The notes: a model not told the origin generated them from the sequence alone. A stretch of DNA of 64,000 bases from Tolypeutes matacus (GCA_026826555.1 JAKSZT010053837.1:2173687-2237686), one strand, 5' to 3'; shown: positions 47,230 to 57,757, counted from the stretch's first letter. Translations and numbers: made by a program.

Positions 47230-47920
47230 CCCCGCCGGCCCCCAGCAGGGCCTACAGCCCTGCTGAAAACGCCCTCGCGGCTCCGGGCCGCGGCCGCCCC
47301 CACCCCGGCTCCCGAAAAGGTGGCCGGTACGCCCGGGGGAGGCAGACCGCGCGGCTCGGGTCCCAGCGGAGTCGGGGCGCGCCGCGGAGCGTCCATGCTG
47401 TGGCGCGGGCGGGCGCCCGACCCCGCGCCCTCCCGCCCGCGCGTCCCGCGCCGCCCGCCCGAGGGCACTTACTGCGGGGACCGCCGAGCTCCCGACTCCC
47501 ACGGGAGGAAACGAAAGTTGTCACGGCGTCTCCCCGCGGGCCCCCCTCACCGCCCGGACGTGCGAGGCGCCGCGGCGGAGCGGGGAGAGCGGCTGCGCTC
47601 GCGCTCGCGTCCCGGGCCGTGGCGCTCTCCTCCTCCTCGCTTCCCACTATATTATCTCCTGCTCTGTGGGGCGGGTGGGGGCGGGAGGCTGGGGAGAGGA
47701 AACGTTTGCAACTTTTCTTCACTCTTTCTCTTCCACACCCCCCTCTCCCCAATCAGCCTTGGGGAAAAAAATGTCGAAAGGGGTGAAGAGCTTGAAGAGC
47801 TAAAGGCGGGGGGAGGGGTGGCGAGAGGTGGTAATTATCGTCTTGAGACTGATTAAAGCCCCCCCACACACACACACAGAGATACACAGAAAGAGGGGGA
47901 AAGGCGGGGGGGGGGGAGAA
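47230..47920 (-). other. DUSP16: DUSP16 exon 1 region (boundaries unknown)
   Basis: If the promoter element at 47958-48005 is used, transcription on the minus strand would start at about 47.9 kb. The first exon would then end at one of the donors near 47550, 47472 or 47229. This is an inference from spacing and splice consensus only. Confidence 0.35.
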
Positions 47921-47957
47921 GAGAAAGAGTCGCTGGTCAGGAAACTTCAAGCGCCGA

Positions 47958-48005
47958 TGAGGTCATTGGTTTAAAAATAAAGAGATGGCGTCACTTGAAA
48001 CCAAT
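47958..48005. promoter_or_regulatory. CCAAT/CRE-like palindromic promoter element
   Basis: ATTGGTTT (47965-47972) and AAACCAAT (47998-48005) are an exact 8-bp inverted repeat, that is two CCAAT boxes in opposite orientation. Between them is TGGCGTCA (47986-47993, TGACGCCA on the minus strand). Overlapping the left box is TGAGGTCA (47958-47965). NF-Y and CREB/ATF family factors bind such sites. The symmetry suits a bidirectional promoter. Confidence 0.6.
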
Positions 48006-48317
48006 CCCAGTGAATGAACTCAGCGGAGCCCCGGGGAAAGGAGGAGACAGGCGAGGGCAGGGCGGTGGGCGCCGGGCGGGGCGGCCGGGCCGAGCGCGGC
48101 TCCGCGCCTCATTGCGGCAGCTCGGGGAGGCTCGGGTCACGTTCCCTTCGCCGGCTCGGCGGCTCCGAGGCAGGTTCCGCAGGCGCCGCTGGGAGGAGCC
48201 GGGGCTGCCCGAGGAGGCGGCCCCGCGGCCTCCTCCTTCGGCGCCCGCGCGCCCTCCCGCCCCCGGCCGGGGTCTCCGCCAGCGGCCTCGCGCGCTCCCT
48301 CGCAGCGCCCCAGCAGG

Positions 48318-48325
48318 TATTTAAG
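48318..48325 (+). promoter_or_regulatory. TATA-like box facing away from DUSP16
   Basis: TATTTAAG at the downstream edge of the island on the plus strand would place a start near 48350. It may drive a divergent non-coding transcript. No supporting data beyond the motif. Confidence 0.35.
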
Positions 48326-48344
48326 GGGTTTCGCCCCCGCGGAG

Positions 48345-48690
48345 ATGCAGAGCCTTTTGCTCTTCCCTGGGCTGCTTTACCGCGGGAGGAAGGGCAAACA
48401 ATGATTTGAGAGAATTGCAATCGCCCTTTAAAAAGTCTAATGGATCCGAAATGCAGGACTCCACTGTCTCTGTAAAAGAGAAGTTACAGGTACTTAAAGA
48501 AAATCACACGAGTGTTGCCAGGCATTCAGCTGTCGTTGGAACAGCTCACGTGAACGTTCCCAAATTATTTTACTTTGCCAAATGTGATGAGGATAAACAG
48601 CCTAAAATGCTCTCCAAAAATGTGTTGCACATCTGCAGCACAGTATCACCTTTGAGGTCACGGTTGTTGAGAGGTGCAAGACCCTACTGA
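48345..48690 (+). ncRNA. possible divergent transcript, first exon
   Basis: Downstream of the TATA-like box, a 94-codon frame (48406-48690) runs out of the CpG island. A donor-like CAG|GTACTT lies at 48488-48496. I recognise no protein family, so a lncRNA is the more cautious reading. Confidence 0.2.
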
Positions 48691-48699
48691 TAGAACGCC

Positions 48700-49390
48700 A
48701 CGCACCTCATGCATTATTTTTTCTTTGAATTTATTAAAGTACCCTGGAAAACTAGAGTCCTGAGGTGGTGACAAACCAGGACTTGGAATCACTGAATAGA
48801 CAATCGGAGCTTTATTCCAGTGTTCTTTGAGCATTTAGCACGAAGCTGCCTCTACTGTGAAGTACTCACGTGGACATCATATAACAAAGATGTGATTAAT
48901 GACGGAAAAGCAGCCTGCGCCAGAATTTAAGTGCAGGGATAATCCAGCTCTTAAAACATTGTGTTAGCAGTGGACAGGATTAGAGACACTGGTCCCTAAA
49001 TGCATCTTTGTTGTGGGATATCCAGGTGGACACTGCATAAGCGACTTTTTTTTTTTTTAATTGGTTGAAGAACTGAGAAGCAAGTTTGGGTGGATTAGAA
49101 GGATAAGACATCTCTGTCACTGCTTTTCTGCCTTTAAATCCTGCAACTAAAGTGCACTTGTTATTGCTAGTAATCATAGTATTATGGTTAGTATTAAGGG
49201 GTAAACCTCCTGGGAACTTTTGGCCCATCTTTGAGAGGAGAAATAGGAGAGTTGGAGATGGGAGAGAAGCCTAAGGCCACAGATGCTGGGTGGCTTTCAG
49301 CCCCTGCCTTTGACCTCTTTAAGACTTCTGCTAAGGGATAGCAACCGCTTCCACTGCTCCTTGTCCTCTGGTGGCCAGGAGATGTTACTG
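48700..49390. other. unique 5' flank
   Basis: No gene or repeat recognised. Confidence 0.4.
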
Positions 49391-49399
49391 CAACTTCTT

Positions 49400-49583
49400 T
49401 TTTTTTTTTTTTTTAAGATTTTATTCTTTCATTCATTAATCCCCCCCTTGCTGCTTGCGCTCGCTGGGTAAGCCAACCGCGCCACGCCGGCGGGCCTGCC
49501 CTCACCAGGAGACCCCGGGAACCGAACCCGGGGCCCCCCACACGGCAAACGGGAGCCCCACTGATTGAGCCACAGCCGCCTCC
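49400..49583 (-). mobile_element. DAS-type SINE, long monomer
   Basis: Reversed long monomer flanked by TGCAACTTCTT (49389-49399) and TGCATCTTCTT (49585-49595). Confidence 0.92.
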
Positions 49584-49599
49584 CTGCATCTTCTTGGTA

Positions 49600-50105
49600 T
49601 TACCTGTGCTCTGCAAGTAGCCCTCTAAAAAATCTGCTGTTTTTAGAACGGTTTAGACGGTGTAGTTGGAAAGCATCTGCATCTCAAATCCACTTAGTTG
49701 GAGGAGCTGGGATTTTAGGAAGGAAGGAAAAGATAGAGTCCTGTACTAGAAGTAGAGAGAGAGAGCATGGATCTTGTTTGGGTGAAGGACTCGAGAATTT
49801 ATGGAGTACCTTTTACATCTACAACTCTATAGCCGTACTTTAAATTAATTTCTTCATTCAACAATTAAGTTTGAGTACTTAACATGCATGTGGACTTCCG
49901 ACAGCTGTAATGAACCTCTCTACTACTTAGGGAAATAAGACAGACTAAAATTAAATAAAAAACTGAACTTCTGAGTGGCATACAATATTGGTTAAAGGAG
50001 TTCAGAGGAGAAAAGGAGCCCTGTAGGCTGGTATCGACAGGAAAGGCTTCTTATGAAGAGCTTTGACCTCACTTTGAAGGATAGTTAAGATTTAATTTGG
50101 ACATT
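49600..50105. other. unique 5' flank
   Basis: No gene or repeat recognised. Confidence 0.35.
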
Positions 50106-50109
50106 TTGT

Positions 50110-50345
50110 GAAAATCAATAAAATTGTACGGTACAAAGTGTAAGCCATAATATAAACTATAAGCCTTGGTTAGTAGCAGGGCTTCAATATTTGTTCATCA
50201 GTTGTAACTAATGTAAGGTATTAATAGGGGAAAATGTGGGAGGGGGAGGGGGAGGGTACATGGGAATCCCCTATACTTTCCATGTAACTTTTCTGTACTC
50301 TAAAACTTCTTTAAAAATAAAGTTTATTATATGGAAAAAAAATTT
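50110..50345 (+). repeat. L1 3'UTR with G-rich tract
   Basis: CTATAAGCCTTGGTTAGTAG, then a polypurine block GTGGGAGGGGGAGGGGGAGG (50237-50256), then CATGGGAATCCCCTATAC and an AATAAAG terminus. The G-rich block just before the 3' end is a known L1 3'UTR feature. Confidence 0.8.
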
Positions 50346-50659
50346 TTAGTTTGGAGTAAAGGGGTCAGTGGAGGAACTCTTCTAGAAGGGAAATGGCATG
50401 AGCAAAGACATGGAGGTAGAATAAACAAGGTGTATTCAGATGAGGGATGAGTCATCCATTCTGGCCATAGTAGACATTTGTGTTTAGCAATTAGTTATCA
50501 GGTTAAAGTTAAGAGATTTAGAGGCACATTATGGAGATACTTGATTGTTAGGATAGTTTATTAATAGTCCAGCATGTTATGGGAAACCATTGAACAAGTT
50601 TATTTCACTGAAGAGTCCATTTCTCCTTGTTCTACTGAAAGAGTTTCCATATATGCTAA

Positions 50660-51075
50660 CCACAAACATGTGGAAACACTATACCATTTACAATTGCTCA
50701 AAAGAAATGAAATATTTAGATATAAATTAATCAAAGCATGTACAGGACCTATGTGCTGAAAATTGTAAAATGCTGATGAAAGAAATTAAAGAAGACCTAA
50801 ATAATTAGAGGGACTTACTGCATTCATGAATTGGAAGATCCAATATAGTAAAGATGTCAGTTCTTCCCAAACTGATCTGTAGATTTAACACAATTGCTAT
50901 CAAAATTCCAGCAAGATTTTTTGTAGACACAGATAATCTTATTCTAAAAGAGCTTCCAGCAAATTTAGATGGGAGGAAAGATAGATTTTTTTCTTCTGCC
51001 TCCAATTATCCCAAGGACTATAAAAAACTTTCACAAATTTCAGAATCAAATTAAATGTAATTCACTTTAGTAAAT
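50660..51075 (+). repeat. L1 ORF2 fragment
   Basis: Contains ORF2 late-RT motifs (GAAGACCTAAATAATTAGAG, GATGTCAGTTCTTCCCAAAC, ATTGCTATCAAAATTCCAGC). Decayed. Confidence 0.75.
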
Positions 51076-51087
51076 AAAGACTGTATA

Positions 51088-51439
51088 GGGAAGCAGATGT
51101 GGCTCAAGCGATTGGGCTCCTGTCTACCATATAGGAGGTCCCGAGTTAGTTTCCCAGGGCCTCTTCGTGAAAAGTGAACTAGCCCGCGCAACGAGCTGGT
51201 GCAACAAAAAGAGATAGAGGAGAGACAATGAGAGAGACAAGAAACCAGGGAGCTGAGGTGGCTCAAGCAATTGAGTGCCTCTGTCCCACATCGGAGGTCC
51301 CAGGATCGGTTCCCAGTGCCTCCTAAAGAGAAGACAAGAAGAGAAGACAAGCAGACACAGAGAGCAAGACAGCGAGTGCAAAACAACAAGGGGCAGTGGG
51401 GGAATAAATTAATAAAATAAATCCTAAAAAAAAAAAGAA
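51088..51439 (+). mobile_element. composite DAS-type SINE
   Basis: Dimer (units at 51088 and 51250) flanked by AAAGACTGTATA (51076-51087) and AAAGACCTTATA (51440-51451). Confidence 0.88.
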
Positions 51440-51451
51440 AAAGACCTTATA

Positions 51452-52095
51452 GCATCTTTAAGAGAAAACCTATACTGGAATTTAAAAAACAGAAGGCAGT
51501 AATAAAGATGCTGCAACAACCAAAAAATTGTGCCCCACTAGTTTAAGTGAATTTTGCTTCTCTGAACTAACCCTAAAGGAAAATAATTGGAATGAATACC
51601 ATGATGTCCTTTCATTCTGATACAGAGAATATATTTTTAATTAAATTGATGTCTGTTTTTGAAGGCCAGTGATTTTAAAATGGTTTTTCCATTTTCTGAG
51701 TAAACATAGGTCTCAATGTGTTCAATTTTAAAGTTTGCAGTGGCTTTCTGGACTAACAATGACAACATTCAGTAGCACCATTCATATTTATAAATGTAAA
51801 CATTTACCTTGAGGAACAGACTTTAACCAGTAACTGAACCTCTTGTTCAATGTTGGTTAAATAGCAAGATGGGATATTCTGACCAAATAGCAATATACTA
51901 TTTTGATTAAAAAGAACTTTTTAAATTTGTGTAAAGTCAATTTTTTAATGTCTTAGAGAAAAAGATCTATCCTTCTTTAGGTTGTTGAGTCTTAGGACTG
52001 TCTCAAACCACTATTATGAAGAAACTAGAAATTAAATGGATTTTGGAAAATGATCTAATGTCACCATGTCAAATCAAAGGTATAACAAGAAACTT
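51452..52095. other. unique 5' flank, AT-rich
   Basis: No gene or repeat recognised. Confidence 0.35.
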
Positions 52096-52098
52096 TTT

Positions 52099-52284
52099 TT
52101 TTTTTTTTTTTAAAGATTTTATTTTATTTATTCATTTATGCCCCCCTTGCTGCTTGTGCTCGCTGGGTCAGCCAACCACGCCATGCGGGCGGGCCTGCCC
52201 TCACCAGGAGGCCCCGGGAACCGAACCCGGGGCCTCCCATATGGTAAACGGGAGCCCTACTGATTGAGCCACAGCCGCTTCCCC
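52099..52284 (-). mobile_element. DAS-type SINE, long monomer
   Basis: Reversed long monomer flanked by diverged CAAGAAACTTTT / CAAGCAACTCTTTT. Confidence 0.9.
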
Positions 52285-52349
52285 AAGCAACTCTTTTGTA
52301 CAAGGTATACACTGGGCTTTTAACTCTCATAACCCTAGGAGTTTGGTAT

Positions 52350-52480
52350 TATTCTTCTCTCTCTTATTTTACAGTTGAGGAGTCTGAGACTGAGAAAGGT
52401 TAAGGGGTTTGCCAGAAAACACACAGCTAGTAAAAGAGCAAGCTAAGACTTGAACCCAGCTTTTCCCACAAGGAGCTTTT
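52350..52480 (-). repeat. MIR, antisense
   Basis: TTTTACAGTTGAGGAGTCTG, AACACACAGCTAGTAAAAGAG and ACTTGAACCCAG are the MIR reverse complement. Confidence 0.82.
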
Positions 52481-52644
52481 GTTGAGAAGATAAACAAAAA
52501 TAAAAAATATACGTAGTTCAGCATAACATTATAAGCAATCCACTATTTTAGATTACACTTCTGTGATTATTGGTCAAATTTAACATTCAGATATGTGCTA
52601 CAAAAGTTGGGAAAAATGAGAGCTCACTGAGCTGGGGCAGAAGA

Positions 52645-52850
52645 GTCAGCCAGCTATAAATTCCAGCTCTGCCACATACTGGCTATGTGTCTTGAGGGTA
52701 ACTTTGTTTCCTCTTCTCTAAAATGAAGATAATTAATGCCAACTTCCAGTTGATGTGGAGTTTGAACGAAATACTGACAAAAACACCAACTACCATGTGT
52801 AGCACATAGTAAATACTCACTAAATACGGACTCCTTCCTTCTTCCTTCTT
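52645..52850 (+). repeat. MIR
   Basis: TTCCAGCTCTGCCACATACT, TTTCCTCTTCTCTAAAATGA and CACATAGTAAATACTCACTA follow the MIR core and 3' end. Confidence 0.82.
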
Positions 52851-52920
52851 GGGAAAGCTTTATGTAGAACTGACTTAGATCATGAACAATAGATTGAACT
52901 GGGATATTAAAAGAGAATGG

Positions 52921-53142
52921 GGGGAGCAGATGTGACTCAAGCAGTTGAGCGTCTGCCTCCCACATGGGAGGTCCCAGGTTCAGTGCCTCCTAAAGAAGAC
53001 AAACAAACAACAAGCAGACAAAAGCAGACATCAAGAAAGAAAAAAAAAGGAGCAGACAATGAGCGCAAACAACAAGCAAAAACAAAGAGCAAACAGACAA
53101 GGAAGCCATCTCCGGGGGTGGGGGGGAGGGCCAAAATATTTT
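52921..53142 (+). mobile_element. DAS-type SINE with long A-rich, G-run tail
   Basis: GGGGAGCAGATGTGACTCAAG body. It lacks the usual GTTCCC after the B box (a local deletion), has an extended AAACAAAC/AGCAGAC linker and the run GGGGGTGGGGGGGAGGG. The flanks AAAAGAGAATGG and AAAAAGTGAATGG are diverged. Confidence 0.82.
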
Positions 53143-53144
53143 AA

Positions 53145-53500
53145 AAAGTGAATGGAGAAGCTCTTTTCAGGAGGAGGAACAAAGCACAGAGACACAGCAG
53201 GAAAGAGGTTTTAAAATAATTTAACTGAAGCAGAACATTTGTATTTAATAGTATATAACAAGCCTGGAAAGTTGTTTGGGGCCAGATTATATAGGCCCTC
53301 AGCCAAAGATTTTAGACTTTATGCTAATTAAGTTGCAGGAAATTATGGAAAGTTTTGTTCTTTCCTTAAGCTTTATTGGCCTTATTATCCATTATAAAGC
53401 AATACACATTCATTGTAGAAAGTCTGTAAATTACAACAAAGTATAAAGAAGAAAATACAAATCACCTTATTAATGGTTACCTTGGAAGAGCAATATGTTT
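53145..53500. other. 5' flank, possible old repeat
   Basis: AAAGCAATACACATTCATTG and GTATAAAGAAGAAAATACAAATC resemble a common ancient repeat that I cannot name. No gene is seen. Confidence 0.35.
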
Positions 53501-53501
53501 T

Positions 53502-53615
53502 GTTTTTTTTGTTTGTTTGTTTGTTTTTAATTTTACCGGGAGGTCCTGGGGATCGAACTCAGGTCCCTCCATATGGCAGACGGATGCCCAACCATTTCAG
53601 CCACATCCGCCCCCC
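53502..53615 (-). mobile_element. short DAS-type SINE
   Basis: Reversed body with the GTTTGTTTGTTTG tail. TATGTTTT flanks at about 53494 and 53616. Confidence 0.87.
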
Positions 53616-53619
53616 TATG

Positions 53620-54320
53620 TTTTCTAATTGTTATATCTTTTTGTGATATTTTGATTGTTTTTATTTTACCATGTACATTTATTTTACCATGTATTTACCA
53701 TGTACATAAGAATAAAGTATATAAATAAATGAAAAATACTAAATACATTTACATAACTTTTCTTTGCACAAAGATGTGCCTCTAGAAAAATGGAGTTGCG
53801 TATTTGGAACGGTCTGACGACCAGTAAGAACTCCCCGATGGTGGATCGATGATGTTTGACCTGCCATTTTATAAAGTCAAATGGTTGCTTATATTTATTA
53901 TGCATCTTATCCTATAGTTTCAACATATAGTTGTAACATTTTTTCCTTTTACACTTGTATAATAAAGTTATTTAAATTTTCTAAAAAATATCGCTGCCAT
54001 TACACTAACCCAAGGATAACATCTGGGGATATCTGGATGTATCTTTTTCTGTTTAAAGGTTTGAACTTGGAAATGGATGGCATAAAAATAGTGCTCAGTC
54101 TGACCAAAAGTGTATTAGAAAGATCTATGGCAGGAGATCATGGAACAAGGGAGACCATATAGGGCTATGCCAGCAACTTGGGCATAAATCCAAAAGGGGA
54201 AAGATCAGTACAGTGGCAATGGACACGGAAAGAAAGCAACAGATGCAAGAAATAGTACAAAGAGAGAATTGACGGAACTTGGTGATTCGTTAGCTATGGA
54301 GGACAAAAATGAGTAATGAA
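53620..54320. other. unique 5' flank
   Basis: No gene or repeat recognised. Confidence 0.35.
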
Positions 54321-54324
54321 AGAT

Positions 54325-54505
54325 GATACTAACATGTCACCTTTGTCAATTTATATAAGCCTCAATTTCCTAATCAATAAAATGGTGGCAATAATTATAC
54401 CTTCCTTGTAAGGTTGTTGGGAGGATTAAGTGTTTGATGTCTAAAACACTTAGCACAAAATGTGGAATGTAGTCTCAGTAAATGTTAGCTGTTAATGTTT
54501 TTATA
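54325..54505 (+). repeat. MIR
   Basis: AGCCTCAATTTCCTAATCAAT, AAGGTTGTTGGGAGGATTAAG and TCAGTAAATGTTAGCTGTTA follow the MIR 3' half. Confidence 0.85.
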
Positions 54506-54595
54506 GGTGTTTAGCCTGGGTGACTAAGTTAATAATGCAATTTTTAAATGAAATAGGAAAGTCGTCTGATGGGGAGGGAGCAAGACTGAGCTATA

Positions 54596-54652
54596 TTTTA
54601 TTTTATTTTATTTTATTTTATTTTATTTTATTTTATTTTATTTTATTTTATT
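54596..54652. repeat. (TTTTA)n microsatellite
   Basis: About 11 pentamer units, probably polymorphic, derived from the adjoining SINE tail. Confidence 0.95.
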
Positions 54653-54845
54653 TTTTTATTTTTTATTTTTTTTTAAGATTTTATTTATTTATTCATCCAT
54701 CCCCCCCTTGCTGCTTGTGCTCGCTGGGTCAGCCAACCACGCCGTGCGGGCGGGCTTTGCCTTCACCAGGAGGCCCCGGGAACTGAACCCGGGGCCTCCC
54801 ATATGGTAAACGGGAGCCCTACTGATTGAGCCACAGCCGCTTCCC
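54601..54845 (-). mobile_element. DAS-type SINE with (TTTTA)n expanded tail
   Basis: Reversed long monomer flanked by perfect TGAGCTATATTTTA at 54587-54600 and 54846-54859. The tail has expanded to about 11 TTTTA units (54596-54652). Confidence 0.95.
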
Positions 54846-55127
54846 TGAGCTATATTTTAGACATGTCAAATTTTAGGTCATGGTGGGCAGTTCAATTGAA
54901 AATGTTCAGCAAGAAGCCACTACTGGCCAGTGATGTTTTTGATAATGGTTACATTGTAGTAAGACTCCATATTCATGAGAAGCAGACATTGAATGGATAC
55001 CCACTACAAAGTATTATCTGCACATCTGCCCCCAGCCCCCCCTTAACTTGCACAGATGACCTGAACTCATGAACACTCCCAGCTTTGTTGACTTCCTGGC
55101 TGAATGGCTCTCCAAGGAGGAGAGATA

Positions 55128-55310
55128 CCACAGTGGTGAAGAACCTAGGCTTTGGAACCAGACAGATGTGTTGAAATCCCAGCTCTTCCACCTACTAATT
55201 GTCTGATCTCAGGCAAATTAACTCTCTAAAACTTAGTGTTCTTATTTACAAAATGGAATAATAAAAATTTTGACCTCATAGGGTTGATGGGAGGATTAAA
55301 TGAGACTGTT
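55128..55310 (+). repeat. MIR, nearly full length
   Basis: ACAGTGGTGAAGAACCTAGG, ATCCCAGCTCTTCCACCTAC and ATAGGGTTGATGGGAGGATT give the complete MIR order. Confidence 0.88.
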
Positions 55311-55315
55311 TACAT

Positions 55316-55507
55316 CAGGGCTTCCTAACAAGGGGTCCGGGAGCTTGAATTGAAATTCAAAAAACATTATTCTTGTGGGGACGTGCTGGTGCGGGTGTGA
55401 TGTATTTATTAAATAACACTCAGTATAGTGTGGACTTAGTAAGGAGTGCATGCTTTTCACCTGACTGGCAAAGGGGTCCGTGGAACAGAAAAGGTTCAGA
55501 ACCTCTG
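55316..55507. mobile_element. non-autonomous hAT-type element (MITE), copy 2
   Basis: Same 192-bp length as copy 1 (1673-1864) and its reverse complement in content (for example AAATAACACTCAGTATAGTG against CACTATACTGTGTGTTATTT). The flanking 8-mers GTTTACAT and GTGTAGGT are poorly matched. Confidence 0.72.
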
Positions 55508-55509
55508 GT

Positions 55510-55771
55510 GTAGGTGAAACCCTTGGTATACGTGGTGAGGCCGGGCATGCCGCAGCCGAGGCCTTCCCAGATGTCCACAGGCACAGGCCCCAAGCCAAGT
55601 CCATTCTGCCCCCTCCTGCCACCCCTAACCTGCAGTTCCTGCAGGTGTCCTCTCAGTCAATGGCTTCCCCCCCATGCCCCTCACCTCCCAAGTCCCCCAG
55701 CTCCATCCTACCCCACCCCTGCCAGAAGGGGCTGTCCTTGCTCTGGCCCTGTTAATGATGCCCTCTTAATC
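55510..55771. other. C-rich unique 5' flank
   Basis: A pyrimidine-rich stretch (CCTCCCAAGTCCCCCAGCTCC). No gene is seen. Confidence 0.35.
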
Positions 55772-55787
55772 ACACCCCTAGTGTCTT

Positions 55788-56473
55788 TTTTTTTTTTTTT
55801 TTAAGGATTTATTTACTTTTATCCATTTTACACACACACCTCCCCCCCCGGTTTTGCTGTTTCTGTGTCCATTCGCTGGGCAACTCTCTGTGTCCATTTC
55901 CTGCCCTCTCTTCTCATCCTTCTCCTCCTGTCTTCCCTGGGATTCGAGCCTCGGAACCTCCGATGTGGGAGAGAGGCGTCCTACTGCCTGTGACACCTTA
56001 GTTCCTGGTTTTTCGGTGTGTCTCATCTTGGCTCTCCCTTGTGTCACTCTCCTGTTACATCCTCATCTTGCTGCATGGCTTGCGGGGCCTGGCGGCGCAC
56101 CTGTGCATGGGGCCTGATGGCTCACCTGCGCACAGGGCCCACGCGCCTTCTATATTTTCTTTTTTTTTTCATTTTTACCAGGAAGTCCCGGCGGTCAAAC
56201 CTGGGTCCCTCCATATGGGAGACGGATGCACAACCACCCAAGCCGCATCCATCCCCTGCTATATCTGTTAAGGTTGACCAAAGATACCCAGAGTTACAGT
56301 CTTTTCCCATACAGGATGGTCATATAATAAATCAGGCTTAATTTATCACCAGCGTTCTAAAAACCAGACCTAGGGAGAAAAACTAGGTCTGGGGATACAT
56401 GCATGGTTTCTAATATAGCGAATATTTGGCCTACCCTGATTATCACAAATCAGGACAGCGAGAGGATTCGCAT
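55788..56473 (-). mobile_element. composite SINE with a 216-nt 5' extension
   Basis: A perfect 16-bp duplication, ACACCCCTAGTGTCTT, lies at 55772-55787 and 56474-56489 and encloses 686 bp. Read on the minus strand it is: about 216 nt of non-SINE sequence (56473-56258), a short SINE unit (56257-56170), an A-rich linker into TATAGAAGGCGCGTGGGCC, a second tRNA-like unit (about 55990-55930), and an A tail. The SINE-SINE layout equals that at 17473-17964, which lacks the extension. The duplication shows the extension was inserted with the SINEs. Confidence 0.87.
56364..56392. other. perfect 10-bp stem-loop in the SINE 5' extension
   Basis: CCAGACCTAG (56364-56373) and CTAGGTCTGG (56383-56392) are exact inverted repeats around a 9-nt loop. 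Shorter stems lie beside it at 56435-56454 (7 bp, CCTGATT/AATCAGG) and 56327-56346 (6 bp). Confidence 0.8.
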
Positions 56474-56579
56474 ACACCCCTAGTGTCTTATCTCACTCCC
56501 TTCTCCTTCCCCACCCTTCTCCATCTTGCCTTCAGTGGGGCCTCCTCATGCTTGCCTTCCAGCCCCCCCTCCATGCTTC

Positions 56580-56599
56580 TACCCACACACACACACACC
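56580..56599. repeat. (AC)n microsatellite
   Basis: About nine AC units. Confidence 0.9.
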
Positions 56600-56939
56600 A
56601 ATTCTCTGCCCAGCTGCCAGGCCTGTGTTTCTCAATCATCAGACTCCACCACTCACCTGCTTAAAGTAAATAAGGATGTGATAGAAATACCAATGTATTG
56701 CTATTAGTCCTGTTGCTCCTTGAGGTTATGAGTTACATTTCTTCTCCATCTCTTATGATGCTAAGCTTGAGAAGCACTGATCTACTAACTGAGGATCGCT
56801 TTTCCCCATGTGTGTCCTTCGGTCTCTCTCTGTGTCACAGTCCTTTTGAGACCTGGCTATAGTCGAGTTGGAATCCCAAAATGCCGGGCAACATCTTTGA
56901 GACAACAGAGTCTGCCAGCCTCTGTTTGGAGAGACCTTC

Positions 56940-57411
56940 TGTACTAGTTTTCTACTGCTGCTGTAAACAAATGGCCACAAACTTAGTGGCTTAAAACAAC
57001 ACAAATTAATTCTCTTACTGCACTGTAGTTTACAAGTTCTAAATGAGCATCACTGGGCTAAAATCAGGGTGTCGATGGGGCTATGTTCCTTTCTGGAAGC
57101 TCTGGGAGAGAATCTGGTTTCTTGCCCTTTCCAGCTTCTAGAAGCTGCTTATGGCCCACTTCTTCCATCTTCAAAGCCAACAACAGCAGGTTGAGTTCTC
57201 ACAACACTCTCTCTGGTTCTCTTCTGGCTCCCTCTTCTATTAAGACCCTTATTTGATCCAGAATAATCTCTCTATTTTAAAGCCTGCTGATTAGCAACCC
57301 TAATTCCATCTGTAACTTTAATCCCTCCCTTTCTGTGTAACCTAAAGGTCTTCACAGTTCCTGGGATTAGGATGTAGACATCTCTGAGGGACCATTATTC
57401 TGCCTACCACA
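56940..57411 (-). repeat. ancient LTR-type repeat, antisense
   Basis: CACAAACTTAGTGGCTTAAA, CACTGGGCTAAAATCAGGGT, CTTTCCAGCTTCTAGAAGCT and ATTATTCTGCCTACCACA are the order of a very common ancient mammalian LTR-like repeat seen antisense. Bounded by TG...CA. Family not assigned, no internal genes. Confidence 0.6.
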
Positions 57412-57647
57412 CCCACCACAAAGGGAACTCCAAGGCAGTTTGCCCTTGCTTTGACCCTCTGCCTTGTAGGGCCCCATGGACTCACCAAACAATGAACCAT
57501 CAATCACAATTTGATAACTGTAATAATCACAACTGGTAGGTTCTTCATGCCAAGACTTTTCTTCTGGTCTAATCCTGATTCTGCCACATGCTTAAAGATA
57601 TATTTGCAGTCAAGCACAGTGAATATTAACTAACTAAACTTTTGGGA

Positions 57648-57757
57648 TTTTTTTTTTGTTTGTTTTTGTTTTTTGAGGTACCAAGAGCTGGCAATTGAAC
57701 CCGGGACCTCATATGTGGGAAGCTGGTGCTCAACCACCGAGCCACATGGCTCCCCTG
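57648..57757 (-). mobile_element. tRNA-derived SINE, GGCTCGGTGGTTGAG subtype
   Basis: Reversed body with GGCAATTGAACCCGGGACCT (B box) and a GTTTGTTTTTG tail, the subtype seen at 18503 and 18739. Confidence 0.82.

Larger units (their letters stand above)
47020..48400. promoter_or_regulatory. DUSP16: CpG island, presumed DUSP16 promoter and exon 1
   Basis: About 1.4 kb of very GC- and CpG-rich DNA in an otherwise AT-rich window, about 46 kb upstream of the DUSP16 start exon on the minus strand. This fits the known gene structure, in which a non-coding first exon is separated from the coding exons by a long intron. Candidate minus-strand donors are GTAAGT just after 47472 (reads GCA|GTAAGTG), GTAAGG near 47229 and GTGAGG near 47550. 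I cannot choose among them or fix the start site. The long GC-rich open frames here (up to 240 codons) are a composition effect. Confidence 0.72.

Noticed and set aside
47025..47856. Long open frames in the CpG island (147 to 240 codons, both strands)
   Set aside because: Very high GC depletes stop codons in all frames. The translations are Arg/Pro/Ala/Gly-rich, overlap each other and resemble no family.
48014..48420. Further 103-131 codon frames at the island edge
   Set aside because: Same composition effect, overlapping on both strands, no homology.
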